The notes beneath the pieces were generated by a model that saw nothing but the letters and a program-made list of their open reading frames with translations, made no database searches and was not told the origin of the DNA. From Sceloporus undulatus (Eukaryota; Chordata; Lepidosauria; Squamata; Phrynosomatidae), in assembly GCF_019175285.1 (NCBI RefSeq), contig NC_056528.1:45900937-45964936 (forward strand): a DNA stretch of 64,000 bases, given 5' to 3'. The position numbers were made by a program, and so were the translations under genes. This document shows positions 1 through 12,225 of this stretch, piece after piece; the stretch's first letter is position 1; every line of letters begins with the position of its first letter.

Positions 1-11
1 TAAACAGTTTG

Positions 12-114
12 TCATCCGTCGCAATATATTCTATAATGTATAGTCTTTCAAAATATGTGTTTGAATGTACAGCTTGCTATGAGCGATCTGCAATTTTTCA
101 ACACAGCATTAAGA
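12..114 (+). repeat. Direct repeat, copy 1
   Basis: About 100 bp shared with 3925-4023 at roughly 85 percent by eye: TAGTCTTTCAAAATATGT, AGCTTGCTATGAGCGATCTG and AATTTTTCAACACAGCATT. Not recognised elsewhere in the window. Either a small local duplication or an unnamed low-copy repeat. Confidence 0.75.
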
Positions 115-119
115 GAAGT

Positions 120-1600
120 GTAACCTCCAAAGGATGGTTAAGTTCCAGTCTTCGCTTTTGCCCCAGAGGTATGGTCAGAGCTTTGAAGTTACTTTTCATA
201 AGATTGACTCGATCAATAGGATTGACTCGATCAAGAAAGCCACAATCCTGAACTTGTAAAACCCGAGCAAGGCTGTTGATGATAGAGAACTTGGAGGCCT
301 CTCATTCATAAGGTTTCCATATGTCATAACCAACCTGACTACAAATAGCAGCAGCAGCAACAACAACAACAGAGGGAAAACAGTCTTACAACCCACAATC
401 CCGCACAAAGTGAAGTGGGTGTGACTCTTGTGTGCAAAAACAAGGTAAACTCTGACCTTGGAAAAGGAGAGGGGAATTATTCTCATTTCTGCTGAATGTG
501 CAAATCTCTCTGTCCCTCAAGGGAAATGAGGAGCGGGTTGCTGCAATAAATTGGCTTCTGTTTTGCTATGGCCAACGTCTCCCCTTTCTTTGCATGCCTG
601 AAAGAAAGAGGGGGCAGTGGGCATCCCTTCCTTTAATTTTCAATCGGGCTGACACTCCGAAGATCCAATTTAAATTGCATCATGGTGCAATCCCTTGAAG
701 TCAAAACCAATGTAGCAGCACTCCGTAGCAAGGATTACCTACGCTGTCAGGCTCTCTGGACAAATAAACCAAGCTCCATCTATCAGGCTCTGGGAGAGAG
801 GAAATGGCAAATAGAATGCAATTGGAGGATTGTTTTCTTGATGGGAAAGTATCGCAGTCTTGTTTAAAACACACACAAAATAATTTGCAATAATTGCCCT
901 TACATAAATAGATGGGAAAGCAATAAATGAAGATAACCATGTATAAAATGATGGATTAAGATAGACTTTAGGGCAATATAAAATAATTGGAGGACTTTAT
1001 TGCTGCTACTACCACTGTGTTTTAATGGGATGGTACTGTGGTACATGCTCACCACGGTGACAGAAAGGTAAATTAATCTTTATGTTTCATCATCAAGCAG
1101 TGTAAACATGACCAAGCTTAATTACAATATAATAGATTGTTAAGTACCGGCCCCAGAAGAGGTGTGCTCTGTTTGCGGCATACGATTACAACCCAGATTA
1201 TCAGCACACCAAGGAATCATTGGCAGCTACAAATACAAAAGAGGATCCCAACATCACTGAGTAGTAGAGTTGCCAGGTACCACTTATTAAAAGGGATGTC
1301 TCCTACTGGAGGGTTGAAAACCTTGTCCCTTATAGGGCTGGAAACTCTTCCTTATTTAAAGTCAAATTCTTATTTGTTGCCCCTTATAGGTCATTGGGTT
1401 TGAGATACAATGTGGTGCTTAGATGTCCCTTATGTAGCTGAAAGTGGAAGTGAGCTACCTAAACGTAACATAAAGCTCACAATTACTTAACGCATCTAAA
1501 TCCCAAATGACCCTAACTAACTTTAACTCACACTTCTCACTCATATTCCTACCTTGGACACTCATATTTCTCACTCTCTCAGATCAAATGAGCAATACAT
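120..1600. other. Intergenic, no gene seen
   Basis: Mostly unique sequence with a CAGCAGCAACAACAAC tract at 343-371 and short decayed repeat pieces. Open frames on both strands have no recognisable domain and no splice or family support. Confidence 0.4.
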
Positions 1601-1603
1601 AAC

Positions 1604-1842
1604 ATTGTTGCTGTTGATGTTGTGTGCCTTCAAGTCCTTTCTGACTTATGGTGATCCTAAGGTGAACCTATCATGAGGTTTTCTTAGCAAGATTACTTCA
1701 GAGGAGGTTTACCATTACCTTCCCCATAAAGCTGGAAACATGTGACTTGCCCAAGATCACCCAGTGGGTTTCATGGCTGAGTTGGGAATTGAACCCTGGT
1801 CTCCAGAGTTATATCCAGTGCTCAAAACATTACTGCTGGTTC
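1604..1842 (-). mobile_element. tRNA-derived squamate SINE with Bov-B-like tail
   Basis: Near full-length and reversed. It shows the tail (TGTGTGCCTTCAAGTC, GACTTATGGTGATCC), the conserved middle CAAGATCACCCAGTGGG and the tRNA-like head (TTGAACCCTGGTCTCCAGAG, an internal pol III B box in reverse). One of at least a dozen copies in this window. Confidence 0.85.
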
Positions 1843-1865
1843 AATTCATAACACAGGCATATTCA

Positions 1866-2200
1866 ACTAAGGGAGGATACAGACGGGTAGAAAGGGGTGG
1901 CGAGATGCCGCCTCTTTCTTCCCCAGATGGAGGCTGCAGCAGACAAATGCTGCAGCCTCCGCAATGCCTAAAAAAACCCCGCTCTCGGTGGGTTCTTTTT
2001 CTGCCGCACACCATTGACACCCTCGCGTGCAACGATGATGTCCATGTGGCATGGTGCTGTTTGGGCGCTGTGCAACACGGACATCATCATTGCACACCCC
2101 ACATGGATGGGTGAACGCAATCATGGCAATTGTAGGACTGGGTATGTGCGGACGCCCGGCCCTACAAAACCCTAATTTCGGCCCCAGACCAGCACAAAGC
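1866..2200. mobile_element. GC-rich hAT-like MITE
   Basis: GGATACAGACGGGTAGAAAG at the left edge and GGCCCCAGACCAGCAC at the right. Internal stems GGAGGCTGCAGCA/TGCTGCAGCCTCC and GGACATCATCATTGCA/GCAACGATGATGTCC. Same style as the copies at 27945 and 37996 but diverged. Confidence 0.55.
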
Positions 2201-2437
2201 ATTAGTCTGTACAGGGCCTATCTTTCTCTCTCTTTCTCTTTATCTCTTTATCTATCTGTCTATCTATCTTATATCATGACTCTCTCTGACCTCCACCTAG
2301 CTTTTTTAACATCCCTTCACACTCAGCCAATCTTTAGTTGCTCCCAGCACTCCACCTTCTCACTTCCTCTTACATATTACATATACTACACATGATATCT
2401 GTTACCATAGTTTACCTTAATTTCTCTATTAAATACA

Positions 2438-2439
<2 letters not shown>

Positions 2440-2474
<35 letters not shown>
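2440..2474. repeat. (TG)n microsatellite
   Basis: About 16 TG units, after a TCTT/TCTA-rich stretch at 2220-2275. Confidence 0.9.
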
Positions 2475-2476
<2 letters not shown>

Positions 2477-2482
2477 AGAAAG

Positions 2483-2695
2483 AAAGCCAGTGTGTAGTGA
2501 TTTAAGCATTGGACTATGACTGGAGATCGGGGTTCGATTACTCGCTTGAGCTTAAAAACCCACTGGGTCATTTTGGGCAAATCACACTCTCTCAGCCTCA
2601 GAGGATGACAATGACAAACCCCCTCTGAAGAAACCTGAAAAGAAAACCCTATGATAATTTCAGCTTATGGTCACTATAAGTCAAAAAAACGAGGA
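2483..2695 (+). mobile_element. tRNA-derived squamate SINE
   Basis: Forward copy: GCCAGTGTGTAGTGATTTAA head, GGGGTTCGATTACTCG B box, CCACTGGGTCATTTTGGGC middle and a degraded tail. It sits just after a (TG)n run. Confidence 0.85.
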
Positions 2696-3924
2696 ACAAA
2701 ACTATATATATTATATATCCATAGCATCATGGTGTCATAGCACTCTGATGTCCATAGAGCAATGGGACCCCTGCAGAAGTGGCCATGCTGTTGGTTTCAT
2801 TTGCACAGTGATCTCAGAGACACAGATATATTTCTTCTCCCCTTCTGTGAATGCAAGCATTGCACACCAACACAATTTCACCTTTATGTGATTGTCAATC
2901 TGTTTCAGATGATGTAAATACCCAACAGGATGCCAGCCACTGTCCCCATTGATATTGAAACCACCAGTCTCTACTAAGAATAATGGTATAGCAAAACCGA
3001 ATGTATGTAATGAAATTCTACCAACCACCGGGACCTGCATTTCCAGTGTATACATTTTGCTTTCCCTGCTTTAACTTTTTAATTATCTTTAATTCCTGTA
3101 AGTAGCGTAATGATCCATCAACTAGCAAGGAAATGAGGTAGAACTGAACAATCCATATGTTGAGGCAATGTATTCTTATCATTGCAACAATACGCATCCC
3201 TCTCATTGGATTCCTGCATATTTACACAGATGACAGTCATCCACTGATCTCTATGGCCCAGAGGCAGATACATTGCTTTAATTTATTTCCAAGTCAAGGT
3301 GCTTTCTTCAGCCTGTTTGAATAAGCTGGCTTTGCACCCGACAGATGTTCAGTGAAACATGCATGTGCATTATGAACACACTGGCACACGCAAAGCAATA
3401 AAGTAAGGGAAGTGGTAGGGAAGCAGTGGCGACGTTGCTAGTTCAGCTTTCAGTTATGTTGCAATGGTAACCAACAACAGAGGGAACAGATCTACTAAAA
3501 CCTACGTTACCTGAATTATCCTTCCAGAATTGAGTCCTGGGATGATGGGTCCTGGGGGTGCTTTGGTCACTAAGGAAGAGAAAAGAGAATAACAATCTCT
3601 GCAATGAATAACAATAACAAAAAGTCATAAACATGTTACCTTAGACTTGGGCTTGGGTATTTCATGAACAAGATGCTGGCCATGTGTGTGAATGTCAGGG
3701 GACAAGGCTAGCAGCATTGCAATGGTATGGGGTATCTATCCTTCCATCTTTCCTTCTTTCCTTTCTTCTTTCTTTTATGGGTGGTATCCTTTGGGCCCTT
3801 GGCCTTTATTATAGCCCAAGTCCCCTTTAAAAAAGTATCTCCACTCATTACCTTAGAGCCACTTCCATTCTGTTTCCCCTCAAAAAGAAGGCTTTTACAA
3901 AACCAGAAGTTAACCTCCAGTTGA

Positions 3925-4023
3925 TCATCCATTGCAGTTGTACTTTATAATGTGTAGTCTTTCAAAATATGTATTTCAGCGCATAGCTTGCTATGAGCGA
4001 TCTGTAATTTTTCAACACAGCAT
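3925..4023 (+). repeat. Direct repeat, copy 2
   Basis: Same orientation as 12-114. The similarity stops at CACAGCATT on the right and fades leftwards at TCATCC. Confidence 0.75.
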
Positions 4024-4689
4024 TTGATAGAAAATCCTAACATTGACAGAATCAAAATCAACCATGATCAATGAGCCCCAAATTCATAGAATTGGTGTAG
4101 ACAAAGTGTAGCCTTTTGGCCACAAACAGCCCTCTAAGTCATTGCATGCGGATGTGTTTGTGCATCGGCAATTAGAATCCATTAGCCTTATGAAAGATCT
4201 GCTGATGGTAATGATTAAAAACTCTTAGGTCTGTTTTGTGGATATGGAGCCTGCCTTTTTGGACTTTCTGGTAGAAGAGTAGTACTGTATGTATGAGTAT
4301 GAGGACTATCGAGATGAGCAAGTGTGCTCCAGTATGCATCAGCACACAGCTGTGTATAATGCATGAATAAGACTCACGGGAGAACATGAATGTGCTGACT
4401 TGTGGCTATTCCAGTGAACACTGGGATTCTGGAGCAACTGAATGGCCACTGGTGGCCCAAATAGAGAATGTGACATTCATTGATCATTCCTAGCCCAAAA
4501 TCTAATATATTTCCTGCATATGCATTGCATCCATAGCTGGATTAATAGAAAACCAGAAGCCACACAAGTGAGGGAGATTTTCTTAAACTGGGTTCAGTAC
4601 TTAATAACATGAAAAATCCAAGCCTGGGTGGTTTAACAAAGAAGAAACAAGGATGAATTGCCTGAAAGAAGCCATTGCAGCATGCATGT

Positions 4690-5010
4690 GTACCTTTCCT
4701 GTGTGTTTTATTTCACAAATGTGATATAGCTTTTTTGCCCAAGTGACACATTTTTATCTTAATTACTTTGACGAACAAAACTTTTCTTCCACGATAAAAC
4801 TGTTGATTCCAATCAGGAAATGAGATGTCATCCTATGAGCAAAATGGCACTAAAAGGCCAATTAGGAAGAACCTACGGCATCCATCTTAATCAGCCTTGC
4901 CATCATGTATATATAGGAGTTTCATTATGAAGCTATCTTTGGCGATTCCAAAACATTAACCTTTTTTTACATCCTATAATATTGTTCCTGACATGTTGTT
5001 TTTCCTAATG
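4690..5010. other. Repeat-poor AT-rich stretch, possible conserved non-coding element
   Basis: No repeat family recognised. Contains TTATCTTAATTACTTTGAC, CCAATCAGGAAATGAGATG, GGCCAATTAGGAAG and CATTATGAAGCTATC: homeodomain-like TAATTA cores and CCAAT-type words in otherwise unique sequence. No ORF of note. Confidence 0.35.
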
Positions 5011-5242
5011 TGGCGCCACATTTGTTGGTCCAACTTCTGTTAGTTTAACCACCAAATTTAACTATAACTGTTCTACAATCAGGGTGAAGATAGAAGAGAA
5101 TGTCTGACTTGTGTTTCAAAGAGTTAGAAGATATCCAAGCATGTACTTGCTTATTAATTTAAAATGATATGATTTTTTTAGGACATACTGTAACAGCAAT
5201 CACAAAAAAATTAGGATGTATCTGCACTACAGAATTAAAGCA

Positions 5243-5245
<3 letters not shown>

Positions 5246-5289
<44 letters not shown>

Positions 5290-5482
5290 GGTTTTATTTA
5301 TATTGTCCCGCCTCTCTTGACTGATTGATTACAACAAAATTATACAAACACAATAATACTAATAACAATTATTTAAAATCACAATATAAAACCATATCTC
5401 ATCTAAAAACAATTAGTACAATATAAAAATTTATCACAGCCTGAGGTAGACTCCTGATTGGGAGGTAGCAAACTTGTTGAGT
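5246..5482 (-). mobile_element. 3' UTR and tail of the same LINE
   Basis: Follows the ORF2 fragment on the minus strand and ends in a (TTA)n run at 5246-5289. It contains the ATTTATATTGTCCCGCC-like tail motif found at the 3' ends of related copies in this window (8725-8765, 55020-55050, 62825-62885). Confidence 0.6.
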
Positions 5483-5971
5483 CTATAAAAGATCAGGAGG
5501 GTATGCTTTCCGGAAGAGGTATGTTTTCAGCACCTTTTTGAAGGCATCCAAGGTGGGAATGAGTCGAAGCTCTTCTGGAAGGTTGTTCCAAATCGTTGGG
5601 GCCCTAGCCAAGAATGCTCTCTGGTGAGTAGATGTTAATCTCACCTTGGGGTGTTCAAGTAGATTCTTCCCAGATGTTCGGAGAGTGCGGGGCGGATTAT
5701 GTCGGGAGAGGCGTTCACTCAAGTAACTCGGGCCCAAGCCATATAGGGCTTTAAAGGTGATCACCAACACTTTGTATTGGGCTCAGAAGCTAATTGGCAA
5801 CCAGTGTAAGGATTTTAGTACAGGTGTTATATGGTCTGATCTTGAGGTACCAGTGATCAATCTGGCTGCAGCATTTTGGACTAGCTGAAGCTTCCAAACT
5901 TGGTACAAAGGTAGCCCCATGTAGAGCACATTACAGAAATCCAAGCGAGAGGTTACCAGTGTGTGTACCAC
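5483..5971 (-). mobile_element. L2/CR1-type LINE ORF2 C-terminal fragment
   Basis: The minus strand encodes the end of a non-LTR reverse transcriptase: LVTSRLDFCNVLYMGLPLYQ, KLQLVQNAAARLITGT, HITPVLKSLHWLPI, then after one in-frame stop YKVLVITFKALYGLGPSYLS and a C-terminal region with APTIWNNLPEELR. These motifs are typical of the L2/CR1/Vingi-like clades of vertebrates. The 5' part of the element and its endonuclease are absent, so it is a dead 5'-truncated copy. Confidence 0.85.
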
Positions 5972-6384
5972 TGTTTCAAGGTCCTTTTGGTCCAGACAGG
6001 GACGCAGTTGACTTAGCTAGTACCAAGCACTCCTGGCCATCGCATCTACTTGAGATGATAACTGTAGGGATGAAATTTGACACCACTTTGGCTGTCATGA
6101 CTCAACTTTGAGAGATGGTGAATTCTGCTTCATGGGGGGAGGTTTAAACAGAGGTTGGATGGCCATCTCTCATGAATGCTTTTGTGATTGGCTCCTGCAG
6201 TACAAGAGGTCAGATTAGGTGACTCCTGAGATCCCTTCCAATTCTATGGTTCCTTGGCTCAATAGTTGCATCCATGTCCTGCTGGCAGGCTTCTAAAAGA
6301 CTCCTGATGGGCCACTTAAGAATCAGCATGTTGCACTAGATATTCTTTGAGTCCGCTCTTCCCACGGCAACTACATACCATGGC

Positions 6385-6665
6385 CTCAATCTAGCCTTTC
6401 CAGGGGGCAAAAAGGAGCCACAAAAAGTGGCTTCTTTTTGCACCCTGGAAATGGTGCCATAGCTGTGGTGCCATGGCTATACGGTGCTTTTTCGGCACTG
6501 CCTCATATGGGCACAGCACCAGAGGAGATCCATGATGCTATGTGCCATGTGGAGGGACGCGTGACATCATGGCACCCTGGCGGGCAGAGTAGAGGCATGT
6601 GTCATCTGGACATGATGACGCAATACCCAGACTTTGCCCCCAAACCAGCCTTAATGGCCAGTCTG
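6385..6665. mobile_element. GC-rich MITE-like segment
   Basis: A sharp stem (CCAGGGGGCAAAAAGGAGCC with GGCTTCTTTTTGCACCCTGG) opens a GC-rich block in AT-rich surroundings, ending CTTTGCCCCCAAACCAGCC. Similar in composition to the other GC-rich MITEs. Family not identified. Confidence 0.5.
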
Positions 6666-7259
6666 AAAATCTGAGATATTCCTTTCATGTGATTTTTCCC
6701 CTTGTCTTCTTGCTCTTCTTTCTCCCCTGTATTCATTTGACATTTCATCCAGTTTTCTTCTCCCTTTGCTTCCAACCATCATGATCTTCCCCAAATGGTG
6801 AGCTGTGTTGTATTTCTCTTTAAATTATAGCAATAGTGGCCACCCGCACCTTGCATGAACAGGATTCCCTATGCACCTTAGTTGGCTCCTCTTGCAAGAC
6901 ATAGTGAAATGCTTTCCTCCTTGGAAAGCTCTGTAGGTCTTAGAACTGCAGCTCTCATATCCTATAAGAAACTGCTAAATCACGGTGAGCCGAGGAGAAA
7001 CCCGACTCAGCAAATTGCTTAAGGGCCAAATACCCTCCGATACCGTTTCCTCCACTTCTGATGTCTGTTAAAATCCATTCTCAAGAGAAGGAAAGAAGAG
7101 GAGAAAATGCCACATGCCTGTAAGGAAGGGTCTAGAAATGACCCAACCCATCGCCACCAAACCATGGCGATTCTCTCCGCTCCTCCTCCTGCTACTTCAC
7201 ATAGCTTTACACAATGCGTGCCATGAAGCATGGGGGGGGGATTCGCACACAAACAACTG

Positions 7260-7770
7260 ACACATTAGTTAAGAGACCTTCCATTTTGCATTGACAGTTC
7301 ACGATAATGGAATTTAATTGTGGGAAAAAAAGCTGAATAATTTTAGCTGAATGTCATTCAGTTCATTCAAACTGGGAATCAGGGACATTTGTAACAAAGG
7401 TTTTCAAACTTCTTTTGAAATCAGGGAGCTGCTGCACACAGATAAGAGGAGAGGTTTGAGGATTCTCTATCGGAAATTTCAAGGTTTTTTCTTCCCTCCC
7501 CCATCTGCTTTTTCACATTAACTGGTAATTATCCAGAAAGGCACATAATAGCACCGAAATGACAGAAGCTGACAAAGGTTTTCCTAAGATATGTAAATTG
7601 TCAGTGATAGGCAAGGTGCAACAGAAAGGCTTTCTACAGCACAATTATTTATGCCAGTTTCATTTGCTTTTAGGTAGCAATGATGGCATGTGGCTCGGCA
7701 GCTCCTTATCACATGCGCCGCACATTAGCTTCACAACCATGTGCTAAGGAAATGTGGAAAATGCACACAG
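7260..7770. other. Repeat-poor stretch, possible conserved non-coding element
   Basis: Unique sequence with ATGGAATTTAATTGTGGG, GCTGAATAATTTTAGCTGAA (a small palindrome), GACAAAGGTTTTCCTAAG and CAATTATTTATGCC. Looks like an enhancer-type desert element; no coding evidence. Confidence 0.35.
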
Positions 7771-8669
7771 GCCACTTCCTAACCTTCACTTGAAGGATGG
7801 GATTCTCTTGCTCCCTAGCAGTCATATACATTCAGTATGTACAGCACATCCTTGTTCCTGTTTGGTTTGGTTTTGTTAAATCTCCATTTCTCATTTTATT
7901 TTTAGCTTTTAAAAAAAGTATTACCAGAATAGTTCCAAAACTCGTAGGCGGTTTATTTCATCTGGCCTACAAACCTAGACTTCTCAGATCCGGATTATTG
8001 TGATAGTTGATTTCATGATGGCTTTGAGAGAGGCAATTGTCTGCACTCCGCTGCTTTTGTCCATTGTTGCTATCCATAGAAACAGCAAGGCCCATTATAG
8101 AGGTTAAGTTAGCAAAAATCCCTGCATAGCATATGAAAAGCATAGCTTCTCATCTGCAGTTTGTAGTCCTTTACTTATTTATTGTGAGCCATTATATTGG
8201 GATTGGGCAGATTTCTGGTCATCTTGGATTTTGGACTACGTGTCCCATAATTTCTTACTACCAGTTCTTCTGAGCGCATGGCAGTTGTACACTAACAGAT
8301 CTGAAAGGCCAAAGGTTTCAAACCCCAGCACTGGAATCAGCCCCAAAATATGGTGCTGTTCTTTCATATATGAACTGGTGTCCTGTAAGCGAATTACAAT
8401 GGTGTAAGCAAGACATATCCCATTGCAGCTAACTTTTTTGGCCATTGAAGACATCTGAATTCTGTTCTGACCATACAATAACTCAGATCCCCCTCTTGCA
8501 CACACACAGCGCCTTGTAAATGCCATGGTTTCTTTAAAAGGTATTGGTGGCAGCCATAAGCATGTTCCTCCATACTCCTTGTTCATGCTATCTGCTTCAC
8601 CTCCTTGTCCTCAGCGGATTCCAATGGTCCTCCAGTTTATCCCAATCTGAACCCTCTGAACTACACATA

Positions 8670-8695
8670 AGGCTTCAAATTATGACTACAAGTAA

Positions 8696-8728
<33 letters not shown>

Positions 8729-8790
8729 CAGTAATAAGTTTTATTTATATCTTGCTTCTCCAAAGTACTTGGAAATGTACTAAATGTTTG
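8670..8790 (-). mobile_element. LINE tail with (AGT)n
   Basis: An (AGT)n run (about 8695-8728) precedes TTTTATTTATATCTTGC, the LINE 3' tail seen elsewhere in this window. The remainder to about 8890 may belong to the same copy. Confidence 0.4.
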
Positions 8791-9250
8791 GCAATAGAGT
8801 AATGACTGGAGCGTTTACTCTGACGCACTCCACCTGCAATTCATTACACAAATAGACCAAAACATTAACAGCTACAATCTGAAATGTGATCTAATACCCT
8901 CCAAATGCCCAATGAAACACGTGAGCTAAGTTTTCAAAGACCAAAGAAAAACAGCTCTCTTGGTGGAGGACATTTTTGGCAAAATACGTCGATCTGAAAT
9001 TTCCCTTTGAACCGTCAAGGAAATCCATCATCACATCCTTTCTTTTCACCCTGTTGCAATGGTTTCCAGTACCTAAGAGATGTCTGAAAAAGCGGCTGGA
9101 ATAACAGGCTGGGACTCCAACCATATTTTTTGGGGCTGATTCCTGTTATCCATTGACCCCTTTTAAAAATGTTCTGTTTTGCCTTATTTGCAGCAAGAGA
9201 AGCACCCACTTTTTATTCATTCTATTAAATCACTTGCATTCTGGGTTTTA

Positions 9251-9260
9251 NNNNNNNNNN
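9251..9260. other. Assembly gap of 10 N
   Basis: Ten N bases immediately before a (TAT)n tract (9261-9312). A fixed small gap at a microsatellite usually marks an unresolved repeat length. Confidence 0.95.

Positions 9261-9312
<52 letters not shown>
9261..9312. repeat. (TAT)n microsatellite
   Basis: About 17 uninterrupted TAT units, truncated on the left by the N gap. Confidence 0.9.
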
Positions 9313-9344
9313 TTCTTTTTCTTTTGCCGTAGCCTCAAAATGAA

Positions 9345-9542
9345 TCGTTGCTGTTGTGGGCCTTCAAGTCATTTCCAGCTTATGGTGACCCTAAGGGAAA
9401 CCTATCATGGAGGTTTCTGGGGCTGAGAGAGTGTGATTTGCCCAAGGTCACCCAGTGGGTTTCCTAATCCTAAACCAAGTAGGGAACTGAACCCCTGTTT
9501 CCTAATCCTGTGCTTAAACCACTACACCAAGCTGGTTCTCGC
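9345..9542 (-). mobile_element. tRNA-derived squamate SINE, internally shortened
   Basis: Tail GGGCCTTCAAGTCATTTCC and head AAACCACTACACCAAGCTGG are present, but about 40 bp between the tail and the AGAGAGTGTGA block are missing. It follows the (TAT)n tract beside the assembly gap. Confidence 0.8.
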
Positions 9543-10249
9543 CAAAGTGAATTACAATATATGCTCTCAATCCTAGTGTTAGACTAGAATAGAGACATTG
9601 AACAAACTGGATTTACCCATGTCTTGACTTGCCATTTAACAGTTGGTTCATTGGGTCTACTCTGATTGGGACTACCTCATAGCATTCTTGCCATGTATAT
9701 CGATAGTATATTTGTCATATCCAGAATAAAAACCCACAAGTGTATCGCATATAAAGTTCTCACTGGGGTGGGCAGAGAATATGCTAGAGCAGGAGACAAC
9801 ACAAAAAGAAAAACCCCAAAACCAACTAAAAAATATTAGTGTCTTGGTGTATTTTCCAAATGGCTTTTTGGTGTAGAAAGCAATGGCCGCGAGAGAGCAT
9901 GATTGATGCTTACCAATTTATGAGTGTGTGAATTGAGTGCCTTGGCTCTCTCTTGAATGGTTTTAAATTGGTTTTAAATACCAGGCTGTTTGCATCCATT
10001 TTGAATTGATAATGACACCGATCCAGTCTGTTAAGTTATCATTTAAAACACTGCCGATGTTTTACTGCTGATTCCAGAATGAATCGGGTTTCGTTTTTCT
10101 AGGTGATGGAATTTTGTATTTGACGTCTAACCTGTTCTATGTTGTCGCATTGTGTATGCATTGAAAAAGTGTGAGTGTGTTACAGGGTAAAATTGTTCTC
10201 TGGCATTAGAATTTGGAGCCATTCAATGGAATGGATTAAATCATTAAGT

Positions 10250-10376
10250 GCTGTCATTCAAACTAGGAGACCTTGGACAAGTCACATGCTCTCAGCCTCA
10301 AATCTTGCCAGGATATGTTCACCTTAGGTTCATCATGAGTTGGTAATGACTTGAAGGCACACAACGCACACACAAA
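10250..10376 (+). mobile_element. tRNA-derived squamate SINE, 3' half
   Basis: Contains CCTTGGACAAGTCACATGC, TCAGCCTCA and the tail GACTTGAAGGCACACAACGC followed by CA-rich sequence. The tRNA-like head is absent. It lies head to tail with the next SINE. Confidence 0.75.
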
Positions 10377-10384
10377 CACATTCA

Positions 10385-10630
10385 GAGCCAGTGTGGAGGA
10401 GTGGTTTGAACGTTAGACTTTGCCTCTGGAGACCATGGTTCAAATCTCTGCTTGGTCATGGAAATTCACTGGGTGACTTTGGGTGAGTCACGCTCTCTCA
10501 CCCTCAGAGGAAGGTTAAGACAACCTTTCTCTGAACAGATCTTGCCAAGAAAACTTTGCGATAGGTTCTGTTTAGGATCACCATATGTTGGAAAAGACAA
10601 CAATTTGAAACAAGTTGGAGACAACAACAA
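10385..10630 (+). mobile_element. tRNA-derived squamate SINE
   Basis: Nearly complete forward copy: AGCCAGTGTGGAGGAGTGGT head, GGTTCAAATCTC B box, CACTGGGTGACTTTGGG, TCTTGCCAAGAAAACTTTGC and an AACAAC-rich tail. It abuts the partial copy at 10250-10376. Confidence 0.85.
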
Positions 10631-10840
10631 ATTCAGTATTGCAGTTGCTGGATTGCTAAATATTTTGAAGGGGTCAGGCTTAAAGGGACCTCCTCGAACC
10701 AGACAGTGGACCCTGATACAATTTTTTGGCATGCATACTGTATATGTCCCAAAGAGTATTTGAAAAGGAATTACATGATGGTTGTTATTATGTTATGTGT
10801 GATATCTATGTAAGCTGCTTCGATCCGTTGGGAGAAGCAG

Positions 10841-10842
<2 letters not shown>

Positions 10843-10880
<38 letters not shown>
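10843..10880. repeat. (AAT)n microsatellite
   Basis: About 12 units. Similar tracts lie at 19064-19103, 51954-51995 and 57139-57178 (as ATT). Confidence 0.9.
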
Positions 10881-11439
10881 GGAACTGGATTGCAGCATTC
10901 ACTTGTTAGCGTTGTGCACCAGTAACAGAGCCACCCAAATCTCTGCCTTAAGGACAGACATGGTCTTCCAGCACAGATGCGATTTCTAAAGCTTGACCTT
11001 GTGATATTCCATAATAGGTATTCATTTCCCTGCTCCTTCCTTTGTGGAAATGTCACCCTTCACTCCCTGCTATCGAAAGGATGATGGCAAGTAGCTGACA
11101 TTTGTCTGTGTTGTAATGAGCCCTTCTATCTTCTTATCTGGAAAAAAAACAATGGCTAAGCTTTGGAATGGCTTTGACTTAAGTATAAGAGACAGTGATA
11201 GAAAGCTGGTTTTAAACTGGCAGATTTAACACTCCTGTGCCAAGGAGGATGGGGAGGCAATTTAATTCTCCCTTCCAATAAAGTTGCATTACAAATGAGC
11301 TTGGGGTCTATTTTCTACAAAAATAGCCAATGGCATTGTAAAGATTCTGTGGAACCATGAGTCCAGAAAGTTGTCATTTTTAATGACGCTGGTTGGTGTT
11401 CGGTTCGGGACTTACGTCTTCAAAATGCCATATCCAAAA

Positions 11440-11575
11440 GTAGCCATGTTGACCGTACAGCAAAGTACAATAACATCCAAAATCCACAAAGCAGTGATAC
11501 CTTTCAAGCTTCGAAAGCTTGTGTCGTGTATTTTGTGCATTTTGGTTGGTCCAATAAAGGTCTCACTGCACAGCA
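11440..11575. repeat. Sauropsid repeat, AAAGTACAATAACATCC family
   Basis: AGCAAAGTACAATAACATCC, AAAATCCACAAAGCAGTGAT, ACCTTTC and CCAATAAAGGTCTCACTG. A second copy at 50995-51135 shares the first 60 bases almost exactly. Confidence 0.6.
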
Positions 11576-11879
11576 TAAATTTAAACCAGGGCAACTATAG
11601 TACTAGATCTCCCCACTGCGCCACTGTTTGAGCAATAGGCAATGTGACTACAACCTTCCATTGCATAACAGCTGACTCAACTCTCCACTCAATGCTAAGG
11701 ACTACAGAATCTGGGATGCAGTGCTCAGTGCTCCTAAACTTGTGCTGTGTTTTATTCCGGCATCACAGAGCACATGCAACCCCAGATATGATACAATCTG
11801 CAAAATATAACACAAAAGTGTAAATGTTTGCAGAATAGCATTTATATTAACACAAAAGCCACAAAAAGATTTGACTACA

Positions 11880-12225
11880 CTAGTCCTTCCACGTTCCCTG
11901 GGGTTAGGGACACAGGGCCCATGTCAATGTGGAAAAACCTCAAATAACAAAAACACCATGTTTTTACCTGAGAGAACACCTCTCTAGGAATCCCTAGGTC
12001 CTCCAGTGCAACTCTGTGGTCAACATCTGGCAGACATTGACCATAGAATTGTGCTGGAGGACCGACAAAAGCCTAGTGGAGTGTTCTCTCTAGGAATCTC
12101 TAGGTCCTTCAGTGCGACTTTTGGTTAAAGTTAACCATAGAGTTGCACTGAAGGACCTAGATATTCCTAGAAAGAACATATTAATAAAATCCGTAAATAG
12201 TCAAATCCGCAAAAGTGTCTAAGTA
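11880..12225. mobile_element. Foldback MITE
   Basis: The left part reads GTCCTTCCACGTTCCCTGGG; the interior has inverted modules CTCTAGGAATCCCTAGGTCC, CCTCCAGTGCAACTCTGTGG and GTTGCACTGAAGGACCTAGA; the right part has AAATCCGTAAATAGTCAAAT. The 'fresh' motif AGTGCAACTC..GGTCAA appears several times in alternating orientation. No transposase remains. Confidence 0.65.
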
